Origin: Planctomycetota bacterium
Lineage (GTDB): Bacteria > Planctomycetota > Phycisphaerae > Phycisphaerales > SM1A02
Direction of reading: 5' to 3'
Assembly: GCA_016873115.1 (NCBI GenBank)
Contig: VGYB01000008.1
Span: 1-58,568 of the forward strand
Length of the DNA: 58,568 bases
A model generated the notes under the pieces. The model did no database searches and was not told where the DNA came from. It saw nothing but the letters and a program-made list of their open reading frames with translations. Below are positions 1-8,524 of the stretch, in pieces; within the stretch, counting starts at the first letter, position 1, and each line of letters begins with the position of its first letter. The position numbers and the translations under genes were made by a program.

Positions 1-56
1 AGGCTGCCGGTCATGGCCGCAAGCACGAGCCATGGATTGGTCGCCGGCTTGGTCAT
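1..56 (-). CDS. N-terminus of a probable membrane transporter (cut by window edge)
   Basis: Only 18 codons are inside the window. They read as a short polar stretch followed by Asn-Pro-Trp and the start of a hydrophobic segment, which resembles the first residues of MFS-type transporters. A TACCAT hexamer at 65-70 lies 8 nt upstream of the chosen ATG at 56, the same layout as other genes here; an in-frame ATG at 62 is an alternative. It would be the gene after the fucosidase on the same strand. The family guess rests on very little sequence. Confidence 0.35.
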   Translation of the reverse strand, partial: MTKPATNPWLVLAAMTGS

Positions 57-80
57 CGGCATCGATGGTAGGGCGATGCG

Positions 81-2819
81 TCAGCGCACAGGTTCGTGGC
101 GAAGCAGCGTGGCGTCGATCGGCCGAGGTGCCGTGCCTCGCTCGTCCTTGGGCGTCGTCCAGAGGAGCTTGAGCGTCTCGCCACCATCCGCCTCGATGTA
201 CCGGATCGTGAAGCGATGCCATCCGATATCGAGCGCAGCCTTGCCCGACATGCGGGTCGGGCCGTGCAGCCCATCGTGATTGACCACCTGGTACCCATCG
301 ATCTCGAGCGTGCTGCCGTCGTCGCTTTCGAGGGTGAAGGCATGAATGCCGGCATGGTCGCAGTAGATGAATCCATCGATGCGCAGCGCGAAGGCATCGG
401 CTGGCCGTGCTTCTGGCAGCCCGATCACGCTCGCGGTGCCGTGCGCAACGCCGGCACCGCGCCACGGCGCATCGTTCGGAACGCGCTGGTACCGTCCGGG
501 CAGGAGCGACCACTCCACACCCGGCTCGGACGGCACATCGTCGCTGCCGGGGATCCACTCCGCGCGGCGGAGGACCGCCTCGAATGGCTTGCCCGATGGC
601 CGGCCATCGACGAAGGTTTGCGCACGCACCTGCGTGGTGCGCTGCAGATTGATCGGCACCGTGTAGCGGGGGGAGTCCAGCGTCGGTGCCGTGGCATCGA
701 GCGTCACATGGATCGATCCGGCTGCCGGAAGCGAGAAGGCCAGCTCCGTCTCGTGCAGGAAGAGATCGTCGCCGGCGATGAGCCGGGGTGTGCCCACGAT
801 CGCTGGCTCGCCATCCCATTCGAGCGCGATCACCGGCGCAGCGGGATCGAGCGCCCCAGCGCCGATCGTGATCGAGAGCAATGGTCCCGAGGATCGAGTC
901 GTGACGGTGATGCCCGGTGCGCCGAGCACGCGCGCGCGGGCAGGTGCATTCGCGATGCCATCGATCGTGATGGTGCGGTCGGCCGGCATGTCGAAGACGA
1001 TCGCGTGCACATGGCGCCCGTCGGCGCTGGCCGTGAGCCGACCCCATGCGGGTCGCTCGCATGCGACTGGCCCGCATCCCCGGATCGCCTCGCCGTTGGT
1101 TCGCATCCAGGTGCCGAGCGCAGCGAGCCGCTCCGAGGTCGGCGCATCGAAGGAACCATCGCCCATCGGCCCCACATTGAGCAGGTAGTTGCCATCCTTG
1201 CTCACGATGTCGATGAGGTTGCGGATGAGCTCCGCCTCGGGCTTCCAGCGGTGGTCGTGCACGACATGGCCCCAGGTGCCATTCATCGTCATGCAGGTTT
1301 CCCACGGACGCGTCGGAAGGTCGCCGTCGGGGATGCGATTCTCCGGCGTGGCGTAATCGCCGGGCAGTGACCAACGGTCATTGACGAGGATGCCCGGCTG
1401 CGCCGAGCGGACCGCAGCCATGAGTCCCTCCGAACGCCAGGTCGTTGCGGAATGCTCCCAGTCGCCATCGCCCCAGAGGATCGCCACCGGACCGAAGCGA
1501 CCATCGATCAGTTCCTTCACCTGGGCATGCATGCGATCGACGAACCGCTGCATCGAGGCTCCATCGGTCGGTCGTGCATCCCACTCGCGGCGCGGCAGGT
1601 AGTCACGATCGCTCCAGTCCATCAGGCTGAAGTAGAGGCCCAGCCTGATGCCATGCCGCTGGCATGCTTGGGCCAGTTCCTTCAGCGGATCGCGCCCCGC
1701 CTTCCCGAACGGCGTGCCCAGAAGATCGAGCTCGGTCGTCGCGCTGTCCCAGAGCAGGAACCCGTCATGATGCTTCGTCGTCACCACGATGTAGCCCATG
1801 CCGGCATCCTTCGCCGCACGCACCCATGCATCGGCATTGAACTTCACGGGATCGAAGCGCGGCATGAGCGTGCTGGCGTAGACCGCCGGGTCCACCTTGA
1901 TCTTGTTGAGGAGCCACTCGCCCCATCCGGGGATGTCCTTGCCTTCCCACTGGCCGGCAGCCACGCTGTAGAGGCCCCAATGCACGAACATGCCAAGTCG
2001 TGCTTCGTGCCACCAGGCGGCGTCAGCACCGGATCGACTGTCCGAACCGGCGTCGCCGCGGCCTGCATCGCCCGCGCGATCCTGCGTGGGCGGGGAGCCC
2101 TGTGGCTGCGCAGCATCACCCGCGGGTTCCTCTAGCGTGTCGAGACCAAGTCCTGGGGCCGCGGTGGGCACCTTCGTTGCCACCCGCACCTGCGCGAGCA
2201 CGGCGGCGGCGTCGAGGCGACCAGCGTCATCGCGAGCCCACGGCAGGAACAGACCGTTGGTAGGTTCGTTCCATCCAGGGGTTTCTCCTTGAGTGGCACG
2301 GGGTGCAGTCGGCTCATGACACGAGCTGCAGGCGTTTGCCTTGGGCAGTTCGATCATGGGAGCGTTCAACGCGGCACGCCAGCCATAGCGCCAGGCACTG
2401 CCTTCGCGCCACATCAGGCCCAGCGATCCACGATCATTCGCTTCGTCGTGAGCGGCGTCGGAGAGGCTCGGCGAGACCTTGAGCTTGGCGATCGCAGCAC
2501 CATCGGGCCAGGCCGTGCTTCCCGCGCGCAGGGCCTCGATTGCCGAGGCATTGGCCCAGAGCGAGATCGTCCGCATGGCGTGCGGGCCGCTGCGATCCTT
2601 GCGCTCCTCGATCTGCTGGGGGGTGACCATCGCGCACTGGGTATACAGGTCCGCGTCGACCAGTCGATCCTCGGGCGTCAACCAGGTCCATCCGTCGGAA
2701 CCGGCCGAACCGGCCCGGCACCACGACACGTCAGGCGGCGCAGCCATGACCGCGGTCAGGAGGGCGACGAGCATCAAGACCATGGTATGGGCGAGCGCCG
2801 GTCCACCGAAGGATCCCAT
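81..2819 (-). CDS. Secreted cytochrome P460-like / GH29 alpha-L-fucosidase / PA14 fusion protein
   Basis: This 912-residue protein begins with a signal peptide (hydrophobic stretch ending in TAVMA). Residues about 30-175 resemble a cytochrome P460 domain: a Trp/Asp-rich body followed by a c-type haem motif CSSCH at 164-168. After an Ala/Asp/Gly-rich linker, residues about 265-610 are a GH29 fucosidase with HWGLYS, TTKHHDGF and the WGDG segment where the family's nucleophile Asp lies. The last 140 residues are PA14-like (ESDDGSTLEIDG, a typical carbohydrate-binding beta barrel). It should act outside the cytoplasm on fucosylated glycans. The role of the haem domain is unknown. The open frame runs further upstream, but that part is antisense to the next gene, so the ATG before the signal peptide was chosen. 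Confidence 0.85.
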   Translation of the reverse strand: MGSFGGPALAHTMVLMLVALLTAVMAAPPDVSWCRAGSAGSDGWTWLTPEDRLVDADLYTQCAMVTPQQIEERKDRSGPHAMRTISLWANASAIEALRAGSTAWPDGAAIAKLKVSPSLSDAAHDEANDRGSLGLMWREGSAWRYGWRAALNAPMIELPKANACSSCHEPTAPRATQGETPGWNEPTNGLFLPWARDDAGRLDAAAVLAQVRVATKVPTAAPGLGLDTLEEPAGDAAQPQGSPPTQDRAGDAGRGDAGSDSRSGADAAWWHEARLGMFVHWGLYSVAAGQWEGKDIPGWGEWLLNKIKVDPAVYASTLMPRFDPVKFNADAWVRAAKDAGMGYIVVTTKHHDGFLLWDSATTELDLLGTPFGKAGRDPLKELAQACQRHGIRLGLYFSLMDWSDRDYLPRREWDARPTDGASMQRFVDRMHAQVKELIDGRFGPVAILWGDGDWEHSATTWRSEGLMAAVRSAQPGILVNDRWSLPGDYATPENRIPDGDLPTRPWETCMTMNGTWGHVVHDHRWKPEAELIRNLIDIVSKDGNYLLNVGPMGDGSFDAPTSERLAALGTWMRTNGEAIRGCGPVACERPAWGRLTASADGRHVHAIVFDMPADRTITIDGIANAPARARVLGAPGITVTTRSSGPLLSITIGAGALDPAAPVIALEWDGEPAIVGTPRLIAGDDLFLHETELAFSLPAAGSIHVTLDATAPTLDSPRYTVPINLQRTTQVRAQTFVDGRPSGKPFEAVLRRAEWIPGSDDVPSEPGVEWSLLPGRYQRVPNDAPWRGAGVAHGTASVIGLPEARPADAFALRIDGFIYCDHAGIHAFTLESDDGSTLEIDGYQVVNHDGLHGPTRMSGKAALDIGWHRFTIRYIEADGGETLKLLWTTPKDERGTAPRPIDATLLRHEPVR

Positions 2820-2855
2820 GGATGCCACGGCTTCATCGGCTAGCCTTTGCGTTCC

Positions 2856-3710
2856 ATGGCCACCACAGAGATCGTCCTGAACGGCACGCCCATCAAGCTC
2901 CAGCCGCAGCCGCGACCGGTCTTCATGAATCTTGCTCTGACCATCATCAAGAGCATGTACGACGCTCCGAACTTCGGGGCGATCATCAGCGGGCTCCTTG
3001 CGGATGGGATCGAGAAGAAGGTCGACCACGACAACCAACTCTTCCAGGCAGCGCTCTGGATCATGCACGAGATGGGTGTGCGCGAGTTCCGCATCGATGT
3101 CGAAGCCAAGCGCATGGAGGTCGATCGCCAGCTGTCGCCCGAGGAGCGCGCACGCGACACGAGCGACCCGTACACCAAGGGGAACATCGCCACCGGCCGT
3201 GCCGTCATCGTCTCCGTGGCGAACCTCCGCAATCGCGAGTTCGTGCTCAATGGCACACCGGTCAAGGTCCGTCTCCAGGAGAAGGCGCTCATGGAGGAAC
3301 ATGTGCAGGCCGTGGTGAAGAGCCGTGGTATGAACGAGGATCTGTACACGGCGGCCATGCGAAGCCTGGTCGGTCGGGTGATGGAAGGTCTTCCGACCGA
3401 GGACCCCAAGGTCCAGTGCGCGATCCTGCTCCTCTCGGACCTTGGTGTCCGTGGCATGCGCATCGTCAAGGACGGCGAACGCGCCAATGTCTCCATTGAT
3501 GCCCTGAACGAGCACGATGCGATGGCCGCTGCATTCCTGCAAGGCGCCGAGACCGAGCAGATCCACCAGGTCCGTGACCGCATCCGCTCCCTGCAGACCA
3601 CCCTCATGAGCCGCGCCCAGGCTGCGTCCAAGGGCACCGGCACCGCCGTACCGGCGGCTGCGCCGGCGCAGCACACGGTGTCCGCCGCCATCAAGCGTCG
3701 CCGGCGATAA
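2856..3710 (+). CDS. Unknown protein with internal domain duplication
   Basis: I do not recognise a family for this 284-residue cytoplasmic protein, which has no signal peptide or membrane segment. It is built from two copies of one domain of about 87 residues, at 5-90 and 128-214. Each copy opens with E-(I/F)-VLNGTP-(I/V)-K and contains a helical part, then (M/L)GVR and an R-(I)-x-K/E strand. The tail is Ala/Pro-rich and ends in basic residues (KRRRR), possibly nucleic-acid binding. ATG 2856 was chosen over an in-frame TTG at 2847. TAGCCT at 2841-2846 is a likely -10, 9 nt from the ATG. It is divergent from the fucosidase gene. Confidence 0.75.
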   Translation: MATTEIVLNGTPIKLQPQPRPVFMNLALTIIKSMYDAPNFGAIISGLLADGIEKKVDHDNQLFQAALWIMHEMGVREFRIDVEAKRMEVDRQLSPEERARDTSDPYTKGNIATGRAVIVSVANLRNREFVLNGTPVKVRLQEKALMEEHVQAVVKSRGMNEDLYTAAMRSLVGRVMEGLPTEDPKVQCAILLLSDLGVRGMRIVKDGERANVSIDALNEHDAMAAAFLQGAETEQIHQVRDRIRSLQTTLMSRAQAASKGTGTAVPAAAPAQHTVSAAIKRRRR

Positions 3711-3787
3711 CGATGATTGCTCCAGTGGGCGGTTCGACGCTCGACTGGCGCCGGTTCTGTGTTAGGTTCTGTCCCGAAGGAAGTCCA

Positions 3788-5476
3788 GTGCGTCAGCAAT
3801 GTGCCATCATCGTTGCCTTGGTGATCAGCGAGGCAGCCACCGCGCAGCAGTTCGTGCGCGACACCGTCGCCCGCTTCCCGACGCAGTCGGAGTACACCAA
3901 TCAACTCTCCTTCTGCGATGTCGATCGTGATGGCGATCTCGACATCGCGTGGGCCAACGGGCAGGGCTACTCCTCGCTCGGCGCACTGCTGAAGCCGCGG
4001 CTCTTCCTCAATGACGGAACCGGGCGCTTCAGCGATGTGACCGATGCGCGCGTGGCCGGCATCACCGGCTGCTTCCGTGGTGTCGAGTTCGGCGATGTCG
4101 ATCGCGACGGCGACTGGGACATGCTCCTCGCGCAGGACTTCGCGCGCCCGGCGCTCTTGCTCCTGAACAACAATGACGGCTTCTTCACGGCAGCACCGGC
4201 AGGCCAGATGCCCGCCCTGAACCTTGGCTCGAGCCGTGGCCAGTTCGGGGACATCGACAACGACGGTGATCTCGACATCGCGCTCTGCAACAGCGGCACG
4301 AGCCGCTTTGGGACGACCGGCAAGCCGAAGCTCTACATCAACGACGGCACCGGCAGGTTCACCGACAACACGGCGCTGACGCCGACGGGCAATGTGAGCG
4401 AGCAGATGGACATCCTGTTCCTCGATGTCGATCAGGACTTTGACCTCGACCTTCATGTTGGCACGCGCACCACGGGCACACAGTCGAGCCGTCTGTGGCT
4501 CAACAATGGCTCTGGCACCTATGTCAACCAGACGATGCCCACCGATTACAGCTGCTACTCGTACGACACGGGTGACTTTGACGGCGACGGCGATTTCGAC
4601 CTGCTCGGCGTGAATGCGGGGTCCAGCAACACCGAGTTGCTGCTGGCGAACGCGAACGGCCTGGGCACCAGCTGGGCCAATGTGAGTTCGCAACTCACGA
4701 GCAACCCGACGACGGATGACAACGACAGCCGGTTCTTCGACATCGACATGGATGGCGACCTCGATATCGTGATCAGTACGCTTGGTTCCGCGAGCGAACG
4801 CATCTACCGCAACAACCGACCGACGACCCAGAATTTCTCGATTGTCACCAACGCCATCACTGCGGTGACCGATTCGAGCCTTGATGTGAAGGTCGCTGAT
4901 GTCGACAACGATGGCGACTTCGACATCGTTACCGCTCAGGGCGAGAGCGGCGCGTTCCAGAACCAGATCTACATCAACTCGACCGGGCCAGCCGACAACC
5001 GACCGCCGCGGGTGCTCAAGACGGAGTCGGTGGTCCCCGGCGATGCACCGACGACCCATGTCGTGCGCGCGATCATCGTCGATGACATGACGAGCGATCG
5101 CGGCTTCCATGACCGCGGCATCATGCTGGCGATCCGTGCGAACCAGGGACCCTGGAACGAGATCCCGATGCAGTGGAGCGGCAACAACCTCTGGCGTGCG
5201 GTGATGCCGGCACAGCCTGCGGGCGCGAATGTCGACTACTACATCCTTGCCCGCGACTGGGCGAACAATCTGGGGACCGGCGAGGTGAAGAGCTTCGTCG
5301 AAGGCGGAACGCCGGCGAATCCCGCTGACCTCAACAACGACACGCGCGTCGATGGCGCCGATATGGGCATCCTGCTCGGCGAGTTCGACACCGCGGGAAC
5401 GCTGGCCGACATCGACGGCAACGGCGTGGTCAACGGCGCGGACCTGGGCATCCTCTTGGCCGCCTGGACGGGCTGA
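3788..5476 (+). CDS. Secreted FG-GAP/VCBS-repeat protein with dockerin-like tail
   Basis: The protein (562 residues) starts with a signal peptide (hydrophobic core, then ATAQQ) if the GTG at 3788 is used. That start has a good Shine-Dalgarno GAAGGA a few bases upstream, so it was preferred to an ATG at 3713. The body contains at least seven D-x-D-x-DGD-x-D calcium-binding loops (for example DVDRDGDLDIA) of the FG-GAP/VCBS beta-propeller type. The last 50 residues hold two loops (DLNNDTRVDGAD and DIDGNGVVNGAD) of the GC-type dockerin-like tail found in Phycisphaerae. It probably sits at the cell surface; its ligand is unknown. Confidence 0.85.
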   Translation: MRQQCAIIVALVISEAATAQQFVRDTVARFPTQSEYTNQLSFCDVDRDGDLDIAWANGQGYSSLGALLKPRLFLNDGTGRFSDVTDARVAGITGCFRGVEFGDVDRDGDWDMLLAQDFARPALLLLNNNDGFFTAAPAGQMPALNLGSSRGQFGDIDNDGDLDIALCNSGTSRFGTTGKPKLYINDGTGRFTDNTALTPTGNVSEQMDILFLDVDQDFDLDLHVGTRTTGTQSSRLWLNNGSGTYVNQTMPTDYSCYSYDTGDFDGDGDFDLLGVNAGSSNTELLLANANGLGTSWANVSSQLTSNPTTDDNDSRFFDIDMDGDLDIVISTLGSASERIYRNNRPTTQNFSIVTNAITAVTDSSLDVKVADVDNDGDFDIVTAQGESGAFQNQIYINSTGPADNRPPRVLKTESVVPGDAPTTHVVRAIIVDDMTSDRGFHDRGIMLAIRANQGPWNEIPMQWSGNNLWRAVMPAQPAGANVDYYILARDWANNLGTGEVKSFVEGGTPANPADLNNDTRVDGADMGILLGEFDTAGTLADIDGNGVVNGADLGILLAAWTG

Positions 5477-5497
5477 GCGCGCCGACGCTCCTTCTTG
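5475..5497. terminator. Possible weak terminator between convergent genes
   Basis: GAGCG and CGCTC (5475-5479 and 5486-5490) can form a five-pair stem followed by CTTCTT. It overlaps the stop of the dockerin-tailed gene and lies next to the end of the convergent gmd gene. The stem is short, so this is weakly supported. Confidence 0.25.
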
Positions 5498-5500
5498 CGC

Positions 5501-6550
5501 TCACTGATCGTGGCCGGAGTTCGCGGGCAATCGGTGCCCCGCATCGCGCAGCGTCTTCTCCCGACGGGCGAGCTCAAGGTCGCTCTCGACCATCATCGCA
5601 GCGAGTTGCTCGACGGTGGTCTTGGCTGTCCAGCCCAGTTTCTCCCGTGCCTTGGATGGATCGCCGAGCAGTTGCTCGACCTCGGCGGGGCGGAAGTACC
5701 GCGGGTCGATTTCGACGAAGTCACGGTAATCAAGGCCAACATGCCTGAAGCAGAGCTCGCAGAACTGGCGCACACTGATCGCCTTGCCGGTCGCGATCAC
5801 ATAGTCGTCGGGCCTTTCCTGTTGGAGCAAGAGCCACATGACCTCGACATAGTCGCCGGCGTAACCCCAGTCGCGCAGGGCATCGAGATTGCCGAGGAAG
5901 AGCTTCTTCTGCATGCCCAACTTGATGCGGCCGACGGCGCGCGTGATCTTTCGGGTCACGAAGGTCTCGCCGCGGCGCGGGCTCTCGTGATTGAAGAGGA
6001 TGCCGCAGCTGGCATGCAGGCCGTAGCTCTCGCGGTAGTTCACGGTGATCCAGTGGCCGAAGACCTTGGCGCATCCATATGGCGATCGAGGCCAGAACGG
6101 AGTCGTCTCCTTCTGGGGAACCTCCTGCACCTTGCCGTACATCTCGCTGGAACTCGCCTGGTAGAAGCGCACCGGCCGTGACGAGGACACCTGGAAGTTC
6201 CGTACAGCCTCCAGGAGCCGCAGGGTGCCCGTGCCGACGATGTCCGCGGTGTAGATCGGTTGGTCGAAGCTCACGCGAACATGGCTCTGCGCGCCGAGGT
6301 TGTAGACCTCGTCGGGCTGGATCCGTTCGAGAAGTCGGTCCAGCCCGCTGCCGTCGGACAGGTCGCCGTAGTGGAGTTTCAGGCGCGCACCCGACTGGTG
6401 CGGATCCTCGTAGATGTGGTCGATGCGATCCGTGTTGAAGGTGCTGGCACGCCGGATCACGCCGTGGACCTCGTAACCCTTGCGCAGGAGCAGTTCGGCG
6501 AGGTACGAACCGTCCTGCCCGGTGATGCCCGTGATGAGTGCGCGCTTCAT
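5501..6550 (-). CDS. gmd: GDP-mannose 4,6-dehydratase
   Basis: Gmd converts GDP-D-mannose to GDP-4-keto-6-deoxy-D-mannose, the precursor of GDP-L-fucose and GDP-rhamnose for surface glycans. The 349-residue length is normal. The NAD(P)-binding [10 protein letters not shown] motif is at residues 8-17, the catalytic SSSE is at 133-136, and YGCAK (Tyr158, Lys162) is intact. An AAGGGG Shine-Dalgarno about 8 nt before ATG 6550 supports this start. manC, found about 41 kb away at 47.0-48.1 kb, would supply GDP-mannose. No fucose synthase (fcl) lies beside it. Confidence 0.97.
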   Translation of the reverse strand: MKRALITGITGQDGSYLAELLLRKGYEVHGVIRRASTFNTDRIDHIYEDPHQSGARLKLHYGDLSDGSGLDRLLERIQPDEVYNLGAQSHVRVSFDQPIYTADIVGTGTLRLLEAVRNFQVSSSRPVRFYQASSSEMYGKVQEVPQKETTPFWPRSPYGCAKVFGHWITVNYRESYGLHASCGILFNHESPRRGETFVTRKITRAVGRIKLGMQKKLFLGNLDALRDWGYAGDYVEVMWLLLQQERPDDYVIATGKAISVRQFCELCFRHVGLDYRDFVEIDPRYFRPAEVEQLLGDPSKAREKLGWTAKTTVEQLAAMMVESDLELARREKTLRDAGHRLPANSGHDQ

Positions 6551-6590
6551 GTGGTTGGCCCCTTCGTGCGGCATACGGTACACACCCGGC

Positions 6591-6884
6591 ATGAACAGAC
6601 GCGATCTCGATGACCTGGCGATGCGCGTCCGGCGCACGGGGGATCGGATCCAGCCGCTCCTCGACCCGCACCCCGGGCTCGCGGCACGGAACGCCCATGC
6701 GCACCTCTGGCTGGGCATCAAGGTCCGGTTCGGCGAGTCGTGGCGATCCCGCGCCAAGCACGCCGGCGTGTGCGCCTTCATTGACTGGATCGAGGCGAAT
6801 CCGAACGCCGACTACGACGCCTTCCCCGGGCCGATCGAACTCGATGAGCCCGAACAGGGGCTGTTCGGGGCGCTGGATGCCTGA
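6591..6884 (+). CDS. Small unknown protein
   Basis: This is a 97-residue soluble protein, basic at the N-terminus and acidic at the C-terminus, divergent from gmd. I do not recognise a family. TACACA at 6579-6584 lies 6 nt before the ATG, resembling the leaderless start layout of other genes here. Codon third positions are GC-rich as in its neighbours, so it is probably real. Confidence 0.6.
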   Translation: MNRRDLDDLAMRVRRTGDRIQPLLDPHPGLAARNAHAHLWLGIKVRFGESWRSRAKHAGVCAFIDWIEANPNADYDAFPGPIELDEPEQGLFGALDA

Positions 6885-6967
6885 AGACCGCGCGGGAGCA
6901 CGGGAAATCTCACCCCGATGGCACGAGCCTCCTTGGCGCGAACCGATTGTGGCATCACACTTCCGGG

Positions 6968-8467
6968 ATGTCCGTGGCCACGACCATCCTGCTCGCCGTG
7001 ATGTCCGGCTGGAGCACCTCTGCATCCGCCCCCACGCTCCTCGTCGGTGGCACTGGCGAACAGGTGCAGCCCAAGCTCGCCTGGGACGGTCGCGGCATGC
7101 TTGCCTTGAGTTGGTACGACGCGCCGTCGGGCTATGACGTGATGGTGCGACAGCTCACGACCGACGGCGACTTCACCTGGCCCGCCGCCACGATGGTCAT
7201 GAACAACTCATTCAGCAGCACGCAGGACTACCAGCTTTTCCGCGGCGCACCATGGGCCGTGGCGAGCCAGCAGGGCAGTTCGTCGCCCGTGGCGGCGGTC
7301 GCATCGCTCAACGCCGACGGCACGCTCGCGTGGACCAAGACCGTCAGTGCATCATCGGCCAGCGTGCCCAAGGGAAATCAGGCTGACGATGGCTTCCTCT
7401 GGAGCGCGTGGGTCGAAGGCTCGAACACGCGTGTGCAGCGGCTCGCGCAGGCCGATGGTGGCTTCAGCTTCGGTGCGCCGATCCAGATTGGCACCACGGG
7501 ATCGACCTTTGCGGCCGACATCGAGCCGTCGCTCTCGGGCTCGGGCGTGGTGGTGTCCACGGTGCGCTACTCGACCTTCAGCGGCCCCAAGGTGCTCTGG
7601 GCCAACCTCGTCAATCCGGATGGCTCGCAGCCGTGGGGCACGAACGGCAAGCAGGTGTTCTCCGCCGGCAGCCTGCAATTCGGAAACTTCCCTGAGTTCC
7701 GGCGTGTGCCTTCAGTCGGCTATCTCTTCGCGTACTACAAGACTTCGCCGCTGCAGTCCTATGTGCAGGTGCTCGATGCTCAGGGCAATCGGCTGTTCGG
7801 GACCGAGGGATTCTCTGTGACGGCCGACACCGCGCGCGAGCGCACCAATCCGGCAGCCGTGTCGGACGGCACCTTCGTCTATGTCTGCTGGATCGAGCGC
7901 ACGCCCAGCTCAAGCCTCTACGGCGTGTACGGGCAGTGCTTTGACCTCGCGACCGGGACGCGCCAGTGGGGCGCGTCGGGCCTGCCGCTCGCCCCGCTTG
8001 AGACGATCTACTCCTATTCGGGTGCCGTGGCCCACCTTCGCCCGGAAGGCGTGGTGTTCGGCTGGGTGCGCTCGACCGCGTTCGGCCAGGACACGGTCGA
8101 GGCGATGTGCGTGAACTTGACCGGCGCGACCGTGTGGAGTCGCCGTCCGATCGCAACCAACGTCAGCCCGAAGGGAAGGATGCAGGCTTACGGTGTCCCG
8201 TACGGAACGATCCTTCTCTGGGAAGACGGCATCACCCAAGGTTCATCGGACATCCGCGGCATGCGCATCGGTTCGGATGGATCGTTGGGGCCCGCGGTGC
8301 ACCCGTCCCCGGACATTACGGGCGATGGATTCGTCAACGGTGGCGATCTCGGCGTGTTGCTGTCCGTCTGGTCCACTGGACCGCTTGAGTCGCCGGCAGA
8401 CCTCAATGCCGATGGTGGTGTCGACGGTGCGGACCTTGGCGCGCTCCTGACTGCTTGGCAAGACTGA
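6968..8467 (+). CDS. Secreted protein with dockerin-like tail
   Basis: The protein has 499 residues. A signal peptide (MSVATTILLAVMSGW, then SASA) is followed by about 430 residues rich in short beta strands, Gly, Ser, Thr and Trp, with repeated patterns of the kind seen in beta-propeller or exo-repeat proteins. The C-terminus contains two calcium-loop motifs (DITGDGFVNGGD and DLNADGGVDGAD), matching the tail of the protein encoded at 3788-5476. ATG 6968 was preferred to 6947 because it places the hydrophobic signal at the N-terminus. The function of the main domain is not recognisable. Confidence 0.8.
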   Translation: MSVATTILLAVMSGWSTSASAPTLLVGGTGEQVQPKLAWDGRGMLALSWYDAPSGYDVMVRQLTTDGDFTWPAATMVMNNSFSSTQDYQLFRGAPWAVASQQGSSSPVAAVASLNADGTLAWTKTVSASSASVPKGNQADDGFLWSAWVEGSNTRVQRLAQADGGFSFGAPIQIGTTGSTFAADIEPSLSGSGVVVSTVRYSTFSGPKVLWANLVNPDGSQPWGTNGKQVFSAGSLQFGNFPEFRRVPSVGYLFAYYKTSPLQSYVQVLDAQGNRLFGTEGFSVTADTARERTNPAAVSDGTFVYVCWIERTPSSSLYGVYGQCFDLATGTRQWGASGLPLAPLETIYSYSGAVAHLRPEGVVFGWVRSTAFGQDTVEAMCVNLTGATVWSRRPIATNVSPKGRMQAYGVPYGTILLWEDGITQGSSDIRGMRIGSDGSLGPAVHPSPDITGDGFVNGGDLGVLLSVWSTGPLESPADLNADGGVDGADLGALLTAWQD

Positions 8468-8524
8468 GCGCACCTCATTCAAGTCCTACACGGATCTGAA
8501 TCGATTCGTTACGCTCCTCGGTGC

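Noticed and set aside
2820-3674. Upstream extension of the fucosidase reading frame
   Set aside because: It lies antisense to the duplicated-domain gene and lacks signal peptide features; the signal peptide starts only at 2819.
2840-5110. Long minus-strand frame opposite the FG-GAP protein
   Set aside because: It is a GC-rich mirror frame, with Asp/Val/Ile repeats that are shadows of the calcium loops on the other strand.
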